A stretch of DNA of 64,000 nt, from assembly GCA_020847435.1 (NCBI GenBank), contig JADLBX010000035.1, forward strand, positions 17,995 to 81,994, given 5' to 3'. The notes beneath the pieces were generated by a model. It did not search any database, was not told the origin of the DNA, and saw only the letters and a program-made list of their open reading frames with translations. A program made the position numbers and the translations under genes. Source of the DNA: Anaerolineales bacterium. GTDB taxonomy: Bacteria; Chloroflexota; Anaerolineae; Anaerolineales; Villigracilaceae. Of the stretch, positions 1 to 8,225 are shown in pieces (position 1 is the stretch's first letter; the number at the start of each line of letters is the position of its first letter).

Positions 1-92
1 TTGTGCTTACCGCGTGGATGCGATGGACTGAGACAATAATTACGCAATTTCTCAACATCAACGACGGCACGATCGGCGTGCGGCAACTTCAT
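1..92 (-). CDS. DUF6883-like protein, N-terminal fragment
   Basis: Only the first 30 codons lie in the window; the gene continues past the left edge. The start is the ATG whose A is position 92 on the minus strand. The translation begins MKLPHADRAVVDVEKLRNYC and continues through LSPSHPRGKH. From memory this resembles the N-terminus of small proteins carrying the uncharacterised DUF6883 domain, often found in toxin or mobile contexts. There is no Shine-Dalgarno site. Instead a TATAAT box (positions 101-106, minus strand) sits 8 nt before the ATG, which suggests a leaderless transcript. It is divergent from the lipoprotein gene at 178. The family call is moderate because so little is visible. 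Confidence 0.6.
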   Translation of the reverse strand, partial: MKLPHADRAVVDVEKLRNYCLSPSHPRGKH

Positions 93-100
93 TGCTCGGA

Positions 101-106
101 ATTATA
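101..106 (-). promoter_or_regulatory. -10 box (TATAAT) of the DUF6883-like gene
   Basis: TATAAT on the minus strand ends 8 nt before the ATG at 92, so the predicted transcription start falls at or next to the start codon (leaderless). Confidence 0.5.
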
Positions 107-164
107 TCACGCACAAAAAACAGAATTTATAGATGACCGTTGGTTACGAACCATCCATCGAAGG

Positions 165-170
165 TATAAT
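165..170 (+). promoter_or_regulatory. -10 box (TATAAT) of the first LysM/M23-like lipoprotein gene
   Basis: TATAAT at 165-170 is followed by 7 nt (CCCCGCT) and then the GTG start at 178. This spacing puts the +1 on the start codon. Confidence 0.5.
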
Positions 171-177
171 CCCCGCT

Positions 178-1785
178 GTGAAACGCGTTACAACTTTCTT
201 GATCCTTGCAACTTTAATCCTTTCTTCGTGCGGCGGAAGCAACACATCGTTGTGGGGACAATACGAAACTCCTACTCCCAGCGGCGGCAGCCCGATCATG
301 GATTTTCCCGTCGCAGAGACAACGCCCAATGAAATCGTCCCAGCCAGCGCGACCGTCACGCCGACGCCCCCGCTGACCGCCACGCCGACTTCCCTGTTGA
401 GCGCCTTCGTCACCCTCCCGGCGACCGCTTCGCCCACTGAAGCATTAACTTCCACGCCCTCCGCCGCGACGGTTTTGTACTACGCCCAAAACGGCGATTG
501 GCTTCCCGCGGTGGCGCTCAGGTTCAAGGTCGAAGTGACCGAGATCACGTCGCCGAAGATCCTACCCCAAAGCGGGTTCCTCGACACGGGCACACTGCTC
601 ATCGTTCCTGATCGCATGGATAAATCGGCGCAATATACGCCGAACTTGCAATTGATCCCCGATACCGAAGTCATCTTTTCGCCAGGCACGGTGGATTTCG
701 ACATCGCGGGCTACGCGAAGGACGCAGGCGGATATTTAGCCACGTACCGCGAATACCTCGGCTCGACCGGTTGGATGACCGGCGCGGCAGAGATCGAACG
801 CATCGCCTATGAAAACTCGGTCAACCCGCGTTTGTTGCTTGCCCTCCTCGATTTCGAAGCGCGCTGGGTGCGCGGCGCGCCTGTGGATGAATTTCACGAA
901 ACCTATCCGCTGGGTTATGAAAACTTCCTGCACAAGGGGATGTTCATGCAACTGGCATGGGCGATCAACCAGTTATCCACCGGTTATTACGGCTGGCGCG
1001 CTGGCACGGTGACGGAGCTAACCTTCCGCGATGAAACAACCTACCAACTCGATCCATCTCTCAACGCCGGCACGGTTGCCATTATGTATTACTTCGCACA
1101 ACTGCACAGCCAAAACGAATGGCTGAGAATCATGGACCAGACCGGCGGGTTTCCCTCGTTCTATGCCAATATGTTCGGCGACCCGTGGTTGCGCGCCGAC
1201 GCGGCTGGGGCGGTCTTCCCGCCCGCGTTGACGCAACCGGAAATGATCCTGCCTTTCGAACTAAATACAAACTGGGCGTTCACCGGCGGACCGCACAGCG
1301 CGTGGGAAAGTCACGGACCGCTTGCCGCGCTCGATTTCGCCCCGTCCACCGCCAAAAGCGGGTGTGACGTTTCTGAAAAATGGATTCTCGCCATGGCGCC
1401 CGGGCTGGTCGTCCGCGCGGGGAACGGCATTGTCGTGCTGGATCTCGACGGCGACGGTCACGAACAGACCGGCTGGAATCTTCTCTATTTGCACGTTGCC
1501 AATCGCGGCAAGGTCGCGCTGGGCGAATGGGTCGAGCAGGGCGAACGCATCGGACATCCCTCCTGCGAAGGCGGAATTTCCACCGGGACGCACACGCACA
1601 TCGCCCGCAAATACAACGGCGAATGGGTAATCGCAGACGAAGCCATCCCCTGGGTGATGAGCGGTTGGACCGTCATCGCCGGCGACAAACCGTATCTCGG
1701 CAAAATGGTCAAAGGCAATCAAGTCGTCACGGCGGATGTGTACGGTCAGGCAAAGTCGTTGATCGTTCGTAAAGATGATGAATAG
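178..1785 (+). CDS. LysM / M23-like (LytM fold) lipoprotein
   Basis: A predicted exported lipoprotein of 535 aa, probably acting on or binding peptidoglycan. The GTG start at 178 is chosen because it gives a clean lipoprotein signal (MKRVTTFLILATLILSSC) and lies 7 nt after a TATAAT box; an upstream ATG at 133 would add an uncharged lead. After a Thr/Pro-rich linker there is a LysM-like segment (VLYYAQNGDWLPAVALRF). The C-terminal third has M23-type motifs: an H...D pair in GPHSAWESHGPLAALDFAP and an HxH in GTHTHIARK. Its stop overlaps the start of a paralogue by 11 nt, so the pair is a tandem duplication and likely one operon. Whether it is catalytically active cannot be judged from sequence alone. 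Confidence 0.8.
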   Translation: MKRVTTFLILATLILSSCGGSNTSLWGQYETPTPSGGSPIMDFPVAETTPNEIVPASATVTPTPPLTATPTSLLSAFVTLPATASPTEALTSTPSAATVLYYAQNGDWLPAVALRFKVEVTEITSPKILPQSGFLDTGTLLIVPDRMDKSAQYTPNLQLIPDTEVIFSPGTVDFDIAGYAKDAGGYLATYREYLGSTGWMTGAAEIERIAYENSVNPRLLLALLDFEARWVRGAPVDEFHETYPLGYENFLHKGMFMQLAWAINQLSTGYYGWRAGTVTELTFRDETTYQLDPSLNAGTVAIMYYFAQLHSQNEWLRIMDQTGGFPSFYANMFGDPWLRADAAGAVFPPALTQPEMILPFELNTNWAFTGGPHSAWESHGPLAALDFAPSTAKSGCDVSEKWILAMAPGLVVRAGNGIVVLDLDGDGHEQTGWNLLYLHVANRGKVALGEWVEQGERIGHPSCEGGISTGTHTHIARKYNGEWVIADEAIPWVMSGWTVIAGDKPYLGKMVKGNQVVTADVYGQAKSLIVRKDDE

Positions 1786-3256
1786 ATTCAAACAGGCGAC
1801 AGTCGCTTTAAAAGCGATCGTCGCCTCACTCGCGCTCCTCCTCTCCGCCTGCGCGCCGCGCCAACCGAACACCGCCATCGAAAACATGATCACGCCGCTC
1901 GCGCCGACGATCATCCCCGCGCCAACCAACGGAAGGCCGCAATACAACCCCGGCGAACTGGTGGATTACGTTGCCCAATCCGGAGACAACCTCCCCGCAT
2001 TGGCGAAGCGCTTCAACACCTCGGTGGAGGAAATCCGCGCCGCCAACCCCATCATCCCCAGCGACGCGACCACGATGCCCGTCGGTCTGCCGATGAAAAT
2101 CCCCATTTACTATCTGCCGCTGTGGGGCGCCGAATATCAAAGCCTCCCCGACCACGCGTTTGTGAACGGGCCGGCACAGATCGGCTTCAACACGAGCGCG
2201 TTCCTCGCCTCCACCGACGGCTGGCTGAAAAATTACCGCGCCTACGCCGGCGGCAAAAACCGCACCGGCGCCGAGATCGTGGATTACGTCGCAACCAATT
2301 ACAGCCTCAGCCCGCGCTTATTGCTTGCGCTCCTCGAATATCAAACCGGCGCGCTCACCCAGCCCGAACCACCCGAAGAAAAATATAGTCTCGGCTTTCA
2401 TCGCACGTTTTACGATACGCCCTATCTGCAACTCGTCATCGCGGCGAACACTTTGAACAACGGCTACTACGGCTGGCGGCGCGGCGCGCTCACCGAATTC
2501 GAACTCACCGACCACTCGCTCACGCGTCCCGACCCCTGGCAGAACGCGGGATCGGTCGCGCTCCAATATTATTTTTCACGCCTGCAAGCGGGGGATGACT
2601 ACCTCGCTTCGATCGGACCGGGGGGGCTGGCTCGCGCCTATTCGGCTTTTTTCGGCAACCCCTGGCTCGACTCGCCCATCGTCATCCCCGGCAGTTTGCA
2701 ACAACCCGAACTCCGCTTCCCATTTCTACCGGGTCACGTGTGGGCGTTCACCAGCGGACCGCACACCGGCTGGGGCTCCGGCGAACCCTTCGCCGCGCTC
2801 GATTTCGCGCCCGCCTCAGATAGTTCCGGTTGCTACATCGTGGCGCGCGACTTGTACACAACCGCCATGGCTGATGGGCTTATCGTCCGCGCAGATGTAG
2901 ACGGCGTGGCGATTGACCTGGATCAAGACGGCGATGAACGCACCGGCTGGGTTTTATATTATTTGCACACCGCCGCCGACTCGCGTGTGACGGTCGGCAG
3001 TGAAGTGAAAGCCGGCGACCCGATCGGTTATCCCTCTTGCGAGGGCGGTTCGTCAACGGGAACGCACGTCCACGTGGCGCGCAAATACAACGGCGAATGG
3101 ATCCTCGCCACAGGTCCGCTGGCGTTTAACTTCGAGGGATGGATTGCAGGCGGGGGCGAAGTGGAGCGCGCAGGCATCCTGCGGCGCGGCGCGCAGACGA
3201 TCGTGGCTTGTGAATGTTCCGATTTTGGAACGCGGGTGGAATCGGAAGCGCGCTAG
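1775..3256 (+). CDS. LysM / M23-like lipoprotein, tandem paralogue
   Basis: A second exported lipoprotein of 493 aa, with the same layout as its upstream neighbour. It has a signal peptide with lipobox (LALLLSAC), a LysM-like segment (VDYVAQSGDNLPALAKRFN, then IRAANP), a middle domain sharing phrases with the paralogue (LSPRLLLALLEYQTGALT, NNGYYGWRRGALTEFEL), and a C-terminal M23-like domain with GPHTGWGSGEPFAALDFAP and GTHVHVARKYNGEW. The putative metal ligands H...D and HxH are retained. The ATG at 1775 overlaps the end of the first gene, which implies translational coupling. Its TAG stop (3254-3256) is convergent with osmC, and the two stops share a CTAG. Confidence 0.8.
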   Translation: MMNRFKQATVALKAIVASLALLLSACAPRQPNTAIENMITPLAPTIIPAPTNGRPQYNPGELVDYVAQSGDNLPALAKRFNTSVEEIRAANPIIPSDATTMPVGLPMKIPIYYLPLWGAEYQSLPDHAFVNGPAQIGFNTSAFLASTDGWLKNYRAYAGGKNRTGAEIVDYVATNYSLSPRLLLALLEYQTGALTQPEPPEEKYSLGFHRTFYDTPYLQLVIAANTLNNGYYGWRRGALTEFELTDHSLTRPDPWQNAGSVALQYYFSRLQAGDDYLASIGPGGLARAYSAFFGNPWLDSPIVIPGSLQQPELRFPFLPGHVWAFTSGPHTGWGSGEPFAALDFAPASDSSGCYIVARDLYTTAMADGLIVRADVDGVAIDLDQDGDERTGWVLYYLHTAADSRVTVGSEVKAGDPIGYPSCEGGSSTGTHVHVARKYNGEWILATGPLAFNFEGWIAGGGEVERAGILRRGAQTIVACECSDFGTRVESEAR

Positions 3257-3732
3257 TCACGCCCCATCACATTCTCCCAAACGCCTTGAACGGTCAAGCG
3301 GTTATTTCCATTCCCTGCCTCTTCATAAATTTCATACTTCAATTCCATCGGGAAGGCTTGTTCAAGCATCGCGCTAGCAGGACAGTATTTCGTCGCGGCG
3401 AGTTCGATGGCGCGCAACACCGCGTCTTCGCTGATCTGTTTCCCCGTGACCGCGAAGGTGACCGTCGCCCTCGTGAACACTTTCGGATACTCCGGCGAGC
3501 GCGGACCGTCGAAGCGCACCTCAAACTTCGTCACTTGCTGGCGCTTCTTCTGCAAAATGGAGATCACGTCCATTGCCTGACAGCCGATCAGACCGAGCGC
3601 GATCAGCTCCATCGGGCGCACGCCACTGTCGCTGCCGCCGAGCGACGAGTCCGCGTCCATTTGAATCGGAAAGCCCGAAGGAGCCGCGCCGACGAACTTC
3701 ATCCCCTCCTGCCAGTTGACTACAGCCTTCAT
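3253..3732 (-). CDS. OsmC/Ohr family peroxiredoxin-like protein
   Basis: A cytoplasmic thiol protein of 159 aa of the OsmC/Ohr superfamily, whose members reduce organic hydroperoxides with a two-cysteine mechanism. The two family cysteines are present: one in the central helix (ELIALGLIGCQAMDVISIL) and one near ATKYCPASAMLEQ. The length is typical of YhfA-type OsmC proteins. The start at 3732 overlaps the stop of the upstream redoxin gene by 4 nt (ATGA), so the two are translationally coupled, and a joint role in thiol or peroxide homeostasis is likely. The subfamily (OsmC, Ohr or YhfA) is not resolved. The stop is convergent with the lipoprotein gene and shares its CTAG. Confidence 0.85.
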   Translation of the reverse strand: MKAVVNWQEGMKFVGAAPSGFPIQMDADSSLGGSDSGVRPMELIALGLIGCQAMDVISILQKKRQQVTKFEVRFDGPRSPEYPKVFTRATVTFAVTGKQISEDAVLRAIELAATKYCPASAMLEQAFPMELKYEIYEEAGNGNNRLTVQGVWENVMGRD

Positions 3733-4301
3733 GGTTCCTCTCGAACGATCGGGGTGACGTATTTTTCAAGGGATTTGCGCTCAATTCCCCCAAGCCATTG
3801 CAAGCGGACTGTGCCATTGCGGTCAATCACATACGATGAGGGAAGACCGAGCGTCTTGAACGCTTGCTCCGTCGCGATGTAGGTTGGGTCGAGCCAGATG
3901 GGAAAGGTCAACTCAAAGTCGTCCACAAACTGGACAACATCTTCGGTCGGGTCGCCGTCGTTGACCGCGATGATGGTGAAACCGTCTTCCTTGTGCTTTT
4001 CATAGTAGGCTTGCAAGGCGGGCATTTCCTCTTTGCACGGCTCGCACCACGTTGCCCACAAGTTGACCAAAACGACTTGCCCGCGATAATCGGCGAGGGA
4101 ATGGGTGGCGCCGTCGAGGTCGGTGAGGGTCAGTTCGGGGGCGGGATAATTTGCCACAGCCGGGACGACTCCCCCGTCGGGTTGAAGCGGGAGGTTGCGA
4201 TAGAGGTAAAAAGCGGAGGCGGTGATGAGGATGAATCCCGCGGCGATCAAAATGAGGGGCAGGGCGTTGCGAAATCTGCTGGGTGAGTTTGCTTCGGTCA
4301 T
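3729..4301 (-). CDS. TlpA/ResA-like membrane-anchored thioredoxin-fold redoxin
   Basis: A membrane-anchored extracytoplasmic disulfide reductase of 190 aa. It has one N-terminal membrane segment (ALPLILIAAGFILITASAFYLY) followed by an AhpC/TSA-type redoxin domain with the active-site motif WATWCEPCKEEMP (CxxC) and a cis-proline region near LGLPSSYVIDR. Such proteins reduce apocytochrome c heme-binding cysteines or other secreted thiols. That would fit the many c-type cytochromes at 12-20 kb, although the genes are not adjacent. The ATG at 4301 is preferred over an upstream in-frame ATG at 4364 because it directly precedes the membrane segment and lies 10 nt after a TATACT box. It is coupled to osmC by an ATGA overlap and divergent from the CNBD gene. 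Confidence 0.85.
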   Translation of the reverse strand: MTEANSPSRFRNALPLILIAAGFILITASAFYLYRNLPLQPDGGVVPAVANYPAPELTLTDLDGATHSLADYRGQVVLVNLWATWCEPCKEEMPALQAYYEKHKEDGFTIIAVNDGDPTEDVVQFVDDFELTFPIWLDPTYIATEQAFKTLGLPSSYVIDRNGTVRLQWLGGIERKSLEKYVTPIVREEP

Positions 4302-4311
4302 TGCGTCGGCA

Positions 4312-4317
4312 AGTATA
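4312..4317 (-). promoter_or_regulatory. -10 box (TATACT) of the redoxin-osmC operon
   Basis: TATACT on the minus strand lies 10 nt upstream of the ATG at 4301, leaving a leader of only a few nt and no Shine-Dalgarno site. Confidence 0.4.
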
Positions 4318-4416
4318 CTCTGCCAAACAGGGCGGCATGGAAATTCGGGAAGAATGTCATGCAAAAAATGATATTTGCCACTGGATTGCGATTTTTCGCC
4401 GGATTAACATGAAACA

Positions 4417-4872
4417 ATGGGTATTTTCATCCGTCGTTTGCCGGTGTTTGCCGACCTGCGCGCCGAACAACTTGAATTACTGAAGCCGCTCATCGAAGCG
4501 GTCCATTACGCTGCGGGCGATTTCGTCATTCAGCAAAATTCGCCCGCCGAACATTTGTACATCGTTGTTGAAGGCCGGGTGCAGATTTCCTACAAGCCCT
4601 ATGACGGCGCGCCGATCACCGTTTCGCACGTGGAACCAGGCGGGTTGTTCGGCTGGTCGGCTGTGATCGGCAGCGCGCGCTACACCTCGACCGCCATCGC
4701 CATTGAGCCGCTGGAGGCGGCGCGGATTCACGGGGATATGTTACGGACGTTAATTGCAAAAGACCCCGAAACGGGGCGGGATATTTTGACGTGCCTCGCC
4801 AACGCGGTTTCGACGCGTTGGAAGGACGCGCACACACAAGTGAAATCAATCCTTGAAAGTGGGATGAAATAA
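4417..4872 (+). CDS. Stand-alone cyclic nucleotide-binding (Crp/Fnr-type) domain protein
   Basis: A protein of 151 aa made almost entirely of one cNMP-binding beta-roll, as in Crp/Fnr regulators: LPVFADLRAEQLELLKPL, then FVIQQNSPAEHLYIVVEGRV, then EPGGLFGWSAVIGSARYTSTAIA. The helix-turn-helix that normally follows the dimerisation helix in Crp/Fnr proteins is absent; the sequence ends after ILTCLANAVSTRWKDAHTQV. It could bind a nucleotide or act as a protein partner but is unlikely to bind DNA by itself. It is divergent from the redoxin-osmC operon. No convincing Shine-Dalgarno site precedes the ATG. Confidence 0.8.
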   Translation: MGIFIRRLPVFADLRAEQLELLKPLIEAVHYAAGDFVIQQNSPAEHLYIVVEGRVQISYKPYDGAPITVSHVEPGGLFGWSAVIGSARYTSTAIAIEPLEAARIHGDMLRTLIAKDPETGRDILTCLANAVSTRWKDAHTQVKSILESGMK

Positions 4873-4984
4873 TTGGCAGGGAGCGGGGAAGATCTCAACG
4901 CGAATGGCGCAAATGGACGAATTGCGCGAATTTTTAGAGATTCATTTGCTGAATTCGCAAATTCGAGGCATTTGCGTTCTAAAT

Positions 4985-5085
4985 CCTTTTTGGACACGGA
5001 TCGCGCGGACTTTACCGATTCTCACGGGAAAAATCATGAAAAAATTGGCGTAAGTCCGTGCCATCCGTTAAATCCGTGTACTTAA
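4985..5085. repeat. Dispersed GATTT/CCGTG-type intergenic repeat
   Basis: The 4873-5118 gap has no credible gene. It holds AT-rich word repeats, including TTTTTGGACACGGATCGCG, TCACGGGAAAAATCATG and CCGTGCCATCCGTTAAATCC. A related stretch lies at 62195-62285 (CACGGATTTCACCGATTTT, then GCAATCCGTGGCAACGG). These look like copies of one dispersed repeat family of unknown function. Confidence 0.5.
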
Positions 5086-5118
5086 GAAACAGTCTCGGAA
5101 TTTAGAAGCCCGTCCTGC

Positions 5119-5745
5119 TTAGGCTGGGCTCCTGAAAAATTTCAGCACAAAATAGCCGCCGACGAGGATTAACGCGGCGGGCCAAAGATATTGCATCCAG
5201 CCGACGACGCCGGCGGTGAGGAACGCGCCGAAGACGAGCAAGACGAGACCGGGGATGAATGCCCAACTACGATTCTTTCCACCGGGGAGGATGGCAACGA
5301 GGATGAAGGTGAGTCCCAACCCGAGGAAGAGGAAATTGCCGCTGTCTGCGCCGGTCGTTTCTTCGAGCGCGTCGATGGCGCCGAGAGTGAGCAGAATTCC
5401 GAATGGGATGATCGCCCACCAATGCGACTGCACGTCGGTAAAGTAAACCCACAGGAACGCGATACAGATTCCCGCGAAGAACACCAGTCCGCTGAAGGCT
5501 TCAAGCGAATTCGGCAGAAACGCCGACGCGGCAAGCCCAAGCAAAGTGAACGCGGGGAACGCCGCCCACCAGCTACTGCGATTCCGCAGCAACATGAACA
5601 GGAAGAACAAGCCGATCAATCCCCAGATCGCGCCCCAGAAAATATCGCTGACATCGCTGAGGATATTTAAATTTTCAAGAAGGACTAACACGCCGCCGAA
5701 TACCAAGAGCGCGCCGATCCACAAACGAGGGTCGTATTTTTTCAT
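5119..5745 (-). CDS. Multi-pass membrane protein, DUF5668/LiaF-N-like
   Basis: An integral membrane protein of 208 aa with about six hydrophobic segments (for example LWIGALLVFGGVLVLLENL and WAFIPGLVLLVFGAFLTAG). Short repeated motifs of the type WxxxxGxLLxxxG are typical of the LiaF N-terminal/DUF5668 membrane module. The start follows a good ribosome site (AAGGAG, 5 nt spacer). It is the last of three minus-strand genes (7089 to 5119) that share this membrane module, so the cluster likely acts together, perhaps in envelope-stress sensing as LiaF does in Firmicutes. That role is an inference; no kinase or regulator is adjacent. Confidence 0.65.
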   Translation of the reverse strand: MKKYDPRLWIGALLVFGGVLVLLENLNILSDVSDIFWGAIWGLIGLFFLFMLLRNRSSWWAAFPAFTLLGLAASAFLPNSLEAFSGLVFFAGICIAFLWVYFTDVQSHWWAIIPFGILLTLGAIDALEETTGADSGNFLFLGLGLTFILVAILPGGKNRSWAFIPGLVLLVFGAFLTAGVVGWMQYLWPAALILVGGYFVLKFFRSPA

Positions 5746-5795
5746 CGTATCTCCTTGTTAAGGCATTTCGCAAAGTGAACTTTGCGGTACAGGTT

Positions 5796-6578
5796 TTACT
5801 TAACCGTCACCGAGCCCAAGCCGCCGTCAATGTTGATCTCGGCGCGGTTTGCGGATGTATCGAAGTCGGGCGATTGACACATCCCCGAATCCACTTGCGG
5901 GAAGCGGGCGGCGTCCACATCCATGTTGGTCAAACCGCCTTCAAAGCGGATGCGCGCCGCGACCGCGTCGGGGACGCGAATGTTGATCGAAGCCGCGCCC
6001 GCTGAAACGTCGAGCAAAGACGCACCGCGCGCGGGCATGGTCAAATTCACACTGCTGGCTCCCGTCGAGAGTTCGATGCGCGTCGCCTGCACGTCCTGCA
6101 AGTCAATCTCCAAACCGCTCGCGCCGGCGTTCACTTCCAACGTGACGGGAACTTCTTGCGTGAGTTGATAACGCCAGACGCCTGTAGCAGGACCAATAAA
6201 CGGGATGACGGACGGACCGGCGCTCACTTCGACCTTCAACCTGTCTCCGTCCATTCGGCTCCCGGTGTTCATCCCAACCGCCGACGAGCCGACGATCGCT
6301 TTCCCAGAGGGCGCGCCGCCGCTGATCTGAATCTGCCCCGCGCCGTGTGAGAAATCAAACTCGACGCGCTTTGCCGATTGGAGCGCGATCGAAAATGTTT
6401 CGTCGTCGGCGAGGTCGGGTTTCCACAACGCGCTGAGGATGAACCACGCGCCGACAAGAATCAGCGCGAGGGGCCAGATGAATTGAAAAGCGTTAGCGAT
6501 GATCCCTTGCGCTTGAAGCAGGAACAAGACACCCAACGCAAGCAAGGCAATGCCCCAGAAGATGTTAGCTCGTTTCAC
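5796..6578 (-). CDS. LiaF-like membrane protein with C-terminal beta (toast-rack-like) domain
   Basis: A protein of 260 aa. It has two N-terminal membrane segments (NIFWGIALLALGVLFLLQA and FQFIWPLALILVGAWFIL) in the DUF5668/LiaF arrangement. A soluble C-terminal domain of about 180 aa is rich in repeating beta phrases such as LEVNAGASGLEIDLQDVQ and IELSTGASSVNLTMP, as in DUF4097/toast-rack adhesin-like folds. The start is the GTG at 6578, preceded by GGAGG with a 6-nt spacer; longer ATG-initiated versions would extend into the upstream gene. It overlaps the end of the gene at 7089-6565 by 14 nt, indicating an operon. It likely modulates envelope stress; its partners are unknown. Confidence 0.75.
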   Translation of the reverse strand: MKRANIFWGIALLALGVLFLLQAQGIIANAFQFIWPLALILVGAWFILSALWKPDLADDETFSIALQSAKRVEFDFSHGAGQIQISGGAPSGKAIVGSSAVGMNTGSRMDGDRLKVEVSAGPSVIPFIGPATGVWRYQLTQEVPVTLEVNAGASGLEIDLQDVQATRIELSTGASSVNLTMPARGASLLDVSAGAASINIRVPDAVAARIRFEGGLTNMDVDAARFPQVDSGMCQSPDFDTSANRAEINIDGGLGSVTVK

Positions 6579-7089
6579 TTCTGCCTCCACCGCGCATGAA
6601 ACCGCGCGCCAGAATGAACAGCCCAAGCAGAATCAAAATGATCGCCACGCCGTATTCGCCGAGGAAATCGAGGTCGCCGAAGAACGTGCCGAAGATGAGG
6701 AACAGAACCGCGCTGAACCCGATCATCCGCAACCCGCCGCCGAGATTGCGACGCGTGTTTTCGCCGAGCAAGCCCGCGAGGAGCGTGCCCACGCCGACGA
6801 AGCCGGGGATGAGCGTCCACATGTACGCCCACGAGGAATAATCGCCGACGCGGTCCTGATAGAACAAAATCCCGCCAATGCCCGCGACAATGGAGGCGGG
6901 GACCGCCATGCCGGGCGCGCCCGTGAGCAAGCCGATGACGAGAATCAACGCGCCCGCGGCGATGGTCCACGTGGCGCCGGTCATGTTTTCGGTGAAGTTT
7001 TGCAGGGATGGGATCTGCCGCGTGGCGACCAGCCAGCCGCCGATGGCGATCAACAAAATGCCGAGAAATAGGTTGGAACGGTTTTTCAT
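6565..7089 (-). CDS. Multi-pass membrane protein, DUF5668-like
   Basis: An integral membrane protein of 174 aa, first gene of the three-gene LiaF/DUF5668-like cluster. Hydrophobic segments include LFLGILLIAIGGWLVAT, ATWTIAAGALILVIGLLTG, LIPGFVGVGTLLAGLLG and GVAIILILLGLFILARGF. The start ATG at 7089 is preceded by AAGGAG with a 7-nt spacer. The tail is glycine/arginine rich (ARGFMRGGGRSETS) and overlaps the next gene's ribosome site and GTG start. The upstream gap to 7344 holds palindromic repeats, so a promoter there is possible but not visible. Function is not known. Confidence 0.7.
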   Translation of the reverse strand: MKNRSNLFLGILLIAIGGWLVATRQIPSLQNFTENMTGATWTIAAGALILVIGLLTGAPGMAVPASIVAGIGGILFYQDRVGDYSSWAYMWTLIPGFVGVGTLLAGLLGENTRRNLGGGLRMIGFSAVLFLIFGTFFGDLDFLGEYGVAIILILLGLFILARGFMRGGGRSETS

Positions 7090-7119
7090 GGTTTCATTCT
7101 CCTTAGTTGATTACACTGA

Positions 7120-7174
7120 GTTCGTGCGGCAGTTGAACTGCCGCACGAACAAATGACTAAACTGCCGTACGAAC
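7120..7174. repeat. Palindrome GTTCGTGCGGCAGTT-G-AACTGCCGCACGAAC plus degenerate half copy
   Basis: Positions 7120-7150 form a perfect palindrome with 15-bp arms and a 1-nt centre. A half copy (AACTGCCGTACGAAC) follows at 7160-7174. The core GCAGTTGAACTGC recurs at 39778-39802. It is a dispersed intergenic palindrome, possibly also acting as an mRNA hairpin. Confidence 0.75.
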
Positions 7175-7309
7175 AAATAGGTAAACACTCTGAGTTGGTT
7201 TACGTTGTTAGGACAGGGAAGTTTCATGGCGATTCTTGAGGCTGAATACTCCTTTTTATCACTGCGATGGTTGAGGAACAACATTGCAACAAGAATTGCT
7301 TTGGTTAGC

Positions 7310-7360
7310 GGTGGTCTCGATACGCCCTCGGCTATCGCCTCGGGCTACTCGACCACCAAT
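7310..7360. repeat. TCTCGATACGCC...GGCTACTCGACCACC repeat copy
   Basis: Matches, with changes, a repeat that is also present twice at 40640-40800 (TTTCGATACG...GCTACTCAACCACC). It overlaps the 3' end of the AlkZ-related gene. The rest of 7175-7309 shows nothing recognisable. Confidence 0.55.
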
Positions 7361-8202
7361 CGCTTTAACGCCAGCCACTTCCCTTTTTGTTTTGGATGGT
7401 CGGACTCAACAACAACTTTCTTTTGAATCAAATTAGCGACTGCCCGTGCGAGCAATTCTTTCTTCCAGCCGAATAATTTCGCCGCGTCGGGTTCGGTCGC
7501 CGCGCCGACGGATTCGAGGTAGAGTTCGAGCAATTTGGCGCGCGCCGCGCCTTCGCCGATTTTACGCGCTTGCTCAGGCAGTTTCGGAAAGTGGCGCGGG
7601 ACGATCTCGTAGATGTGCGAATACTTCCACGCGCCCGCTTGCGCGACGCCGACGGGAAGAATTTTGAAATCGGCTTGCAAAACTTCGAGCGCTTTGTTGA
7701 ACTCGGAATCTTTTGCGTTTGCGAGCTTCGCCGCTTTGCGGAGGTCGAGCGTGTTCAACGCGCCTTCACTCAACAAGGCTTCATACACTTGCTTCGCGGA
7801 CTGAGTCAACCTCCCCTCTTCGTAGGCGAGCAGATAATCTTCATCGGGCGAGCCGTAATTTTCGGAGAGGGCGTAAAAATAGGGCGCGACGTCGAGCGAG
7901 ATCATCGTCGCTTTTTTGCGGAGGATCTTGGCGTAATACCAAATCTTTTTATCGAGCGCGCCGTCCTTCCAGCCCCATGTGATGTGACCCGGGTCGTCGT
8001 GCGCGTCAGCGACGGGACGCGCGCCTGCAACGGCTGTCCACAGCGAAGGGAGGTCAATGCCTTTGATGGGCCAGAAGTAGACGAAGCCGCGTTTCTCGAC
8101 GAAGGCGCGCGCTTGGGCGGGCGATGAAAGTCTCCGCTGGGGAGGCAGGTTGAACGTCCGCGCGCGATGCGTTTGTAGTTTTTTCAAATCAATGAGGGAC
8201 AT
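7345..8202 (-). CDS. AlkZ-related winged-helix protein (YcaQ/HTH_42-like)
   Basis: A protein of 285 aa resembling the short AlkZ-related branch of the YcaQ/AlkZ winged-helix family, whose full members are DNA glycosylases that unhook alkylated bases and crosslinks. Recognisable parts are the N-terminal ARAFVEKRGFVYFWPIKGID and the winged-helix region RLTQSAKQVYEALLSEGALN followed by TLDLRKAA. The family's catalytic QxQ/QxD motif is not evident, so glycosylase activity is uncertain. The C-terminal end lies inside a dispersed repeat (7310-7360). The ATG at 8202 is 6 nt after a TAAAAT box on the minus strand and lacks a ribosome site, so it is probably leaderless. It is divergent from the gene at 8315. 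Confidence 0.6.
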   Translation of the reverse strand: MSLIDLKKLQTHRARTFNLPPQRRLSSPAQARAFVEKRGFVYFWPIKGIDLPSLWTAVAGARPVADAHDDPGHITWGWKDGALDKKIWYYAKILRKKATMISLDVAPYFYALSENYGSPDEDYLLAYEEGRLTQSAKQVYEALLSEGALNTLDLRKAAKLANAKDSEFNKALEVLQADFKILPVGVAQAGAWKYSHIYEIVPRHFPKLPEQARKIGEGAARAKLLELYLESVGAATEPDAAKLFGWKKELLARAVANLIQKKVVVESDHPKQKGKWLALKRLVVE

Positions 8203-8208
8203 GAGTCA

Positions 8209-8214
8209 ATTTTA
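8209..8214 (-). promoter_or_regulatory. -10 box (TAAAAT) of the AlkZ-related gene
   Basis: TAAAAT on the minus strand, then 6 nt, then the ATG at 8202. Confidence 0.4.
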
Positions 8215-8225
8215 TTCCAAAAACT

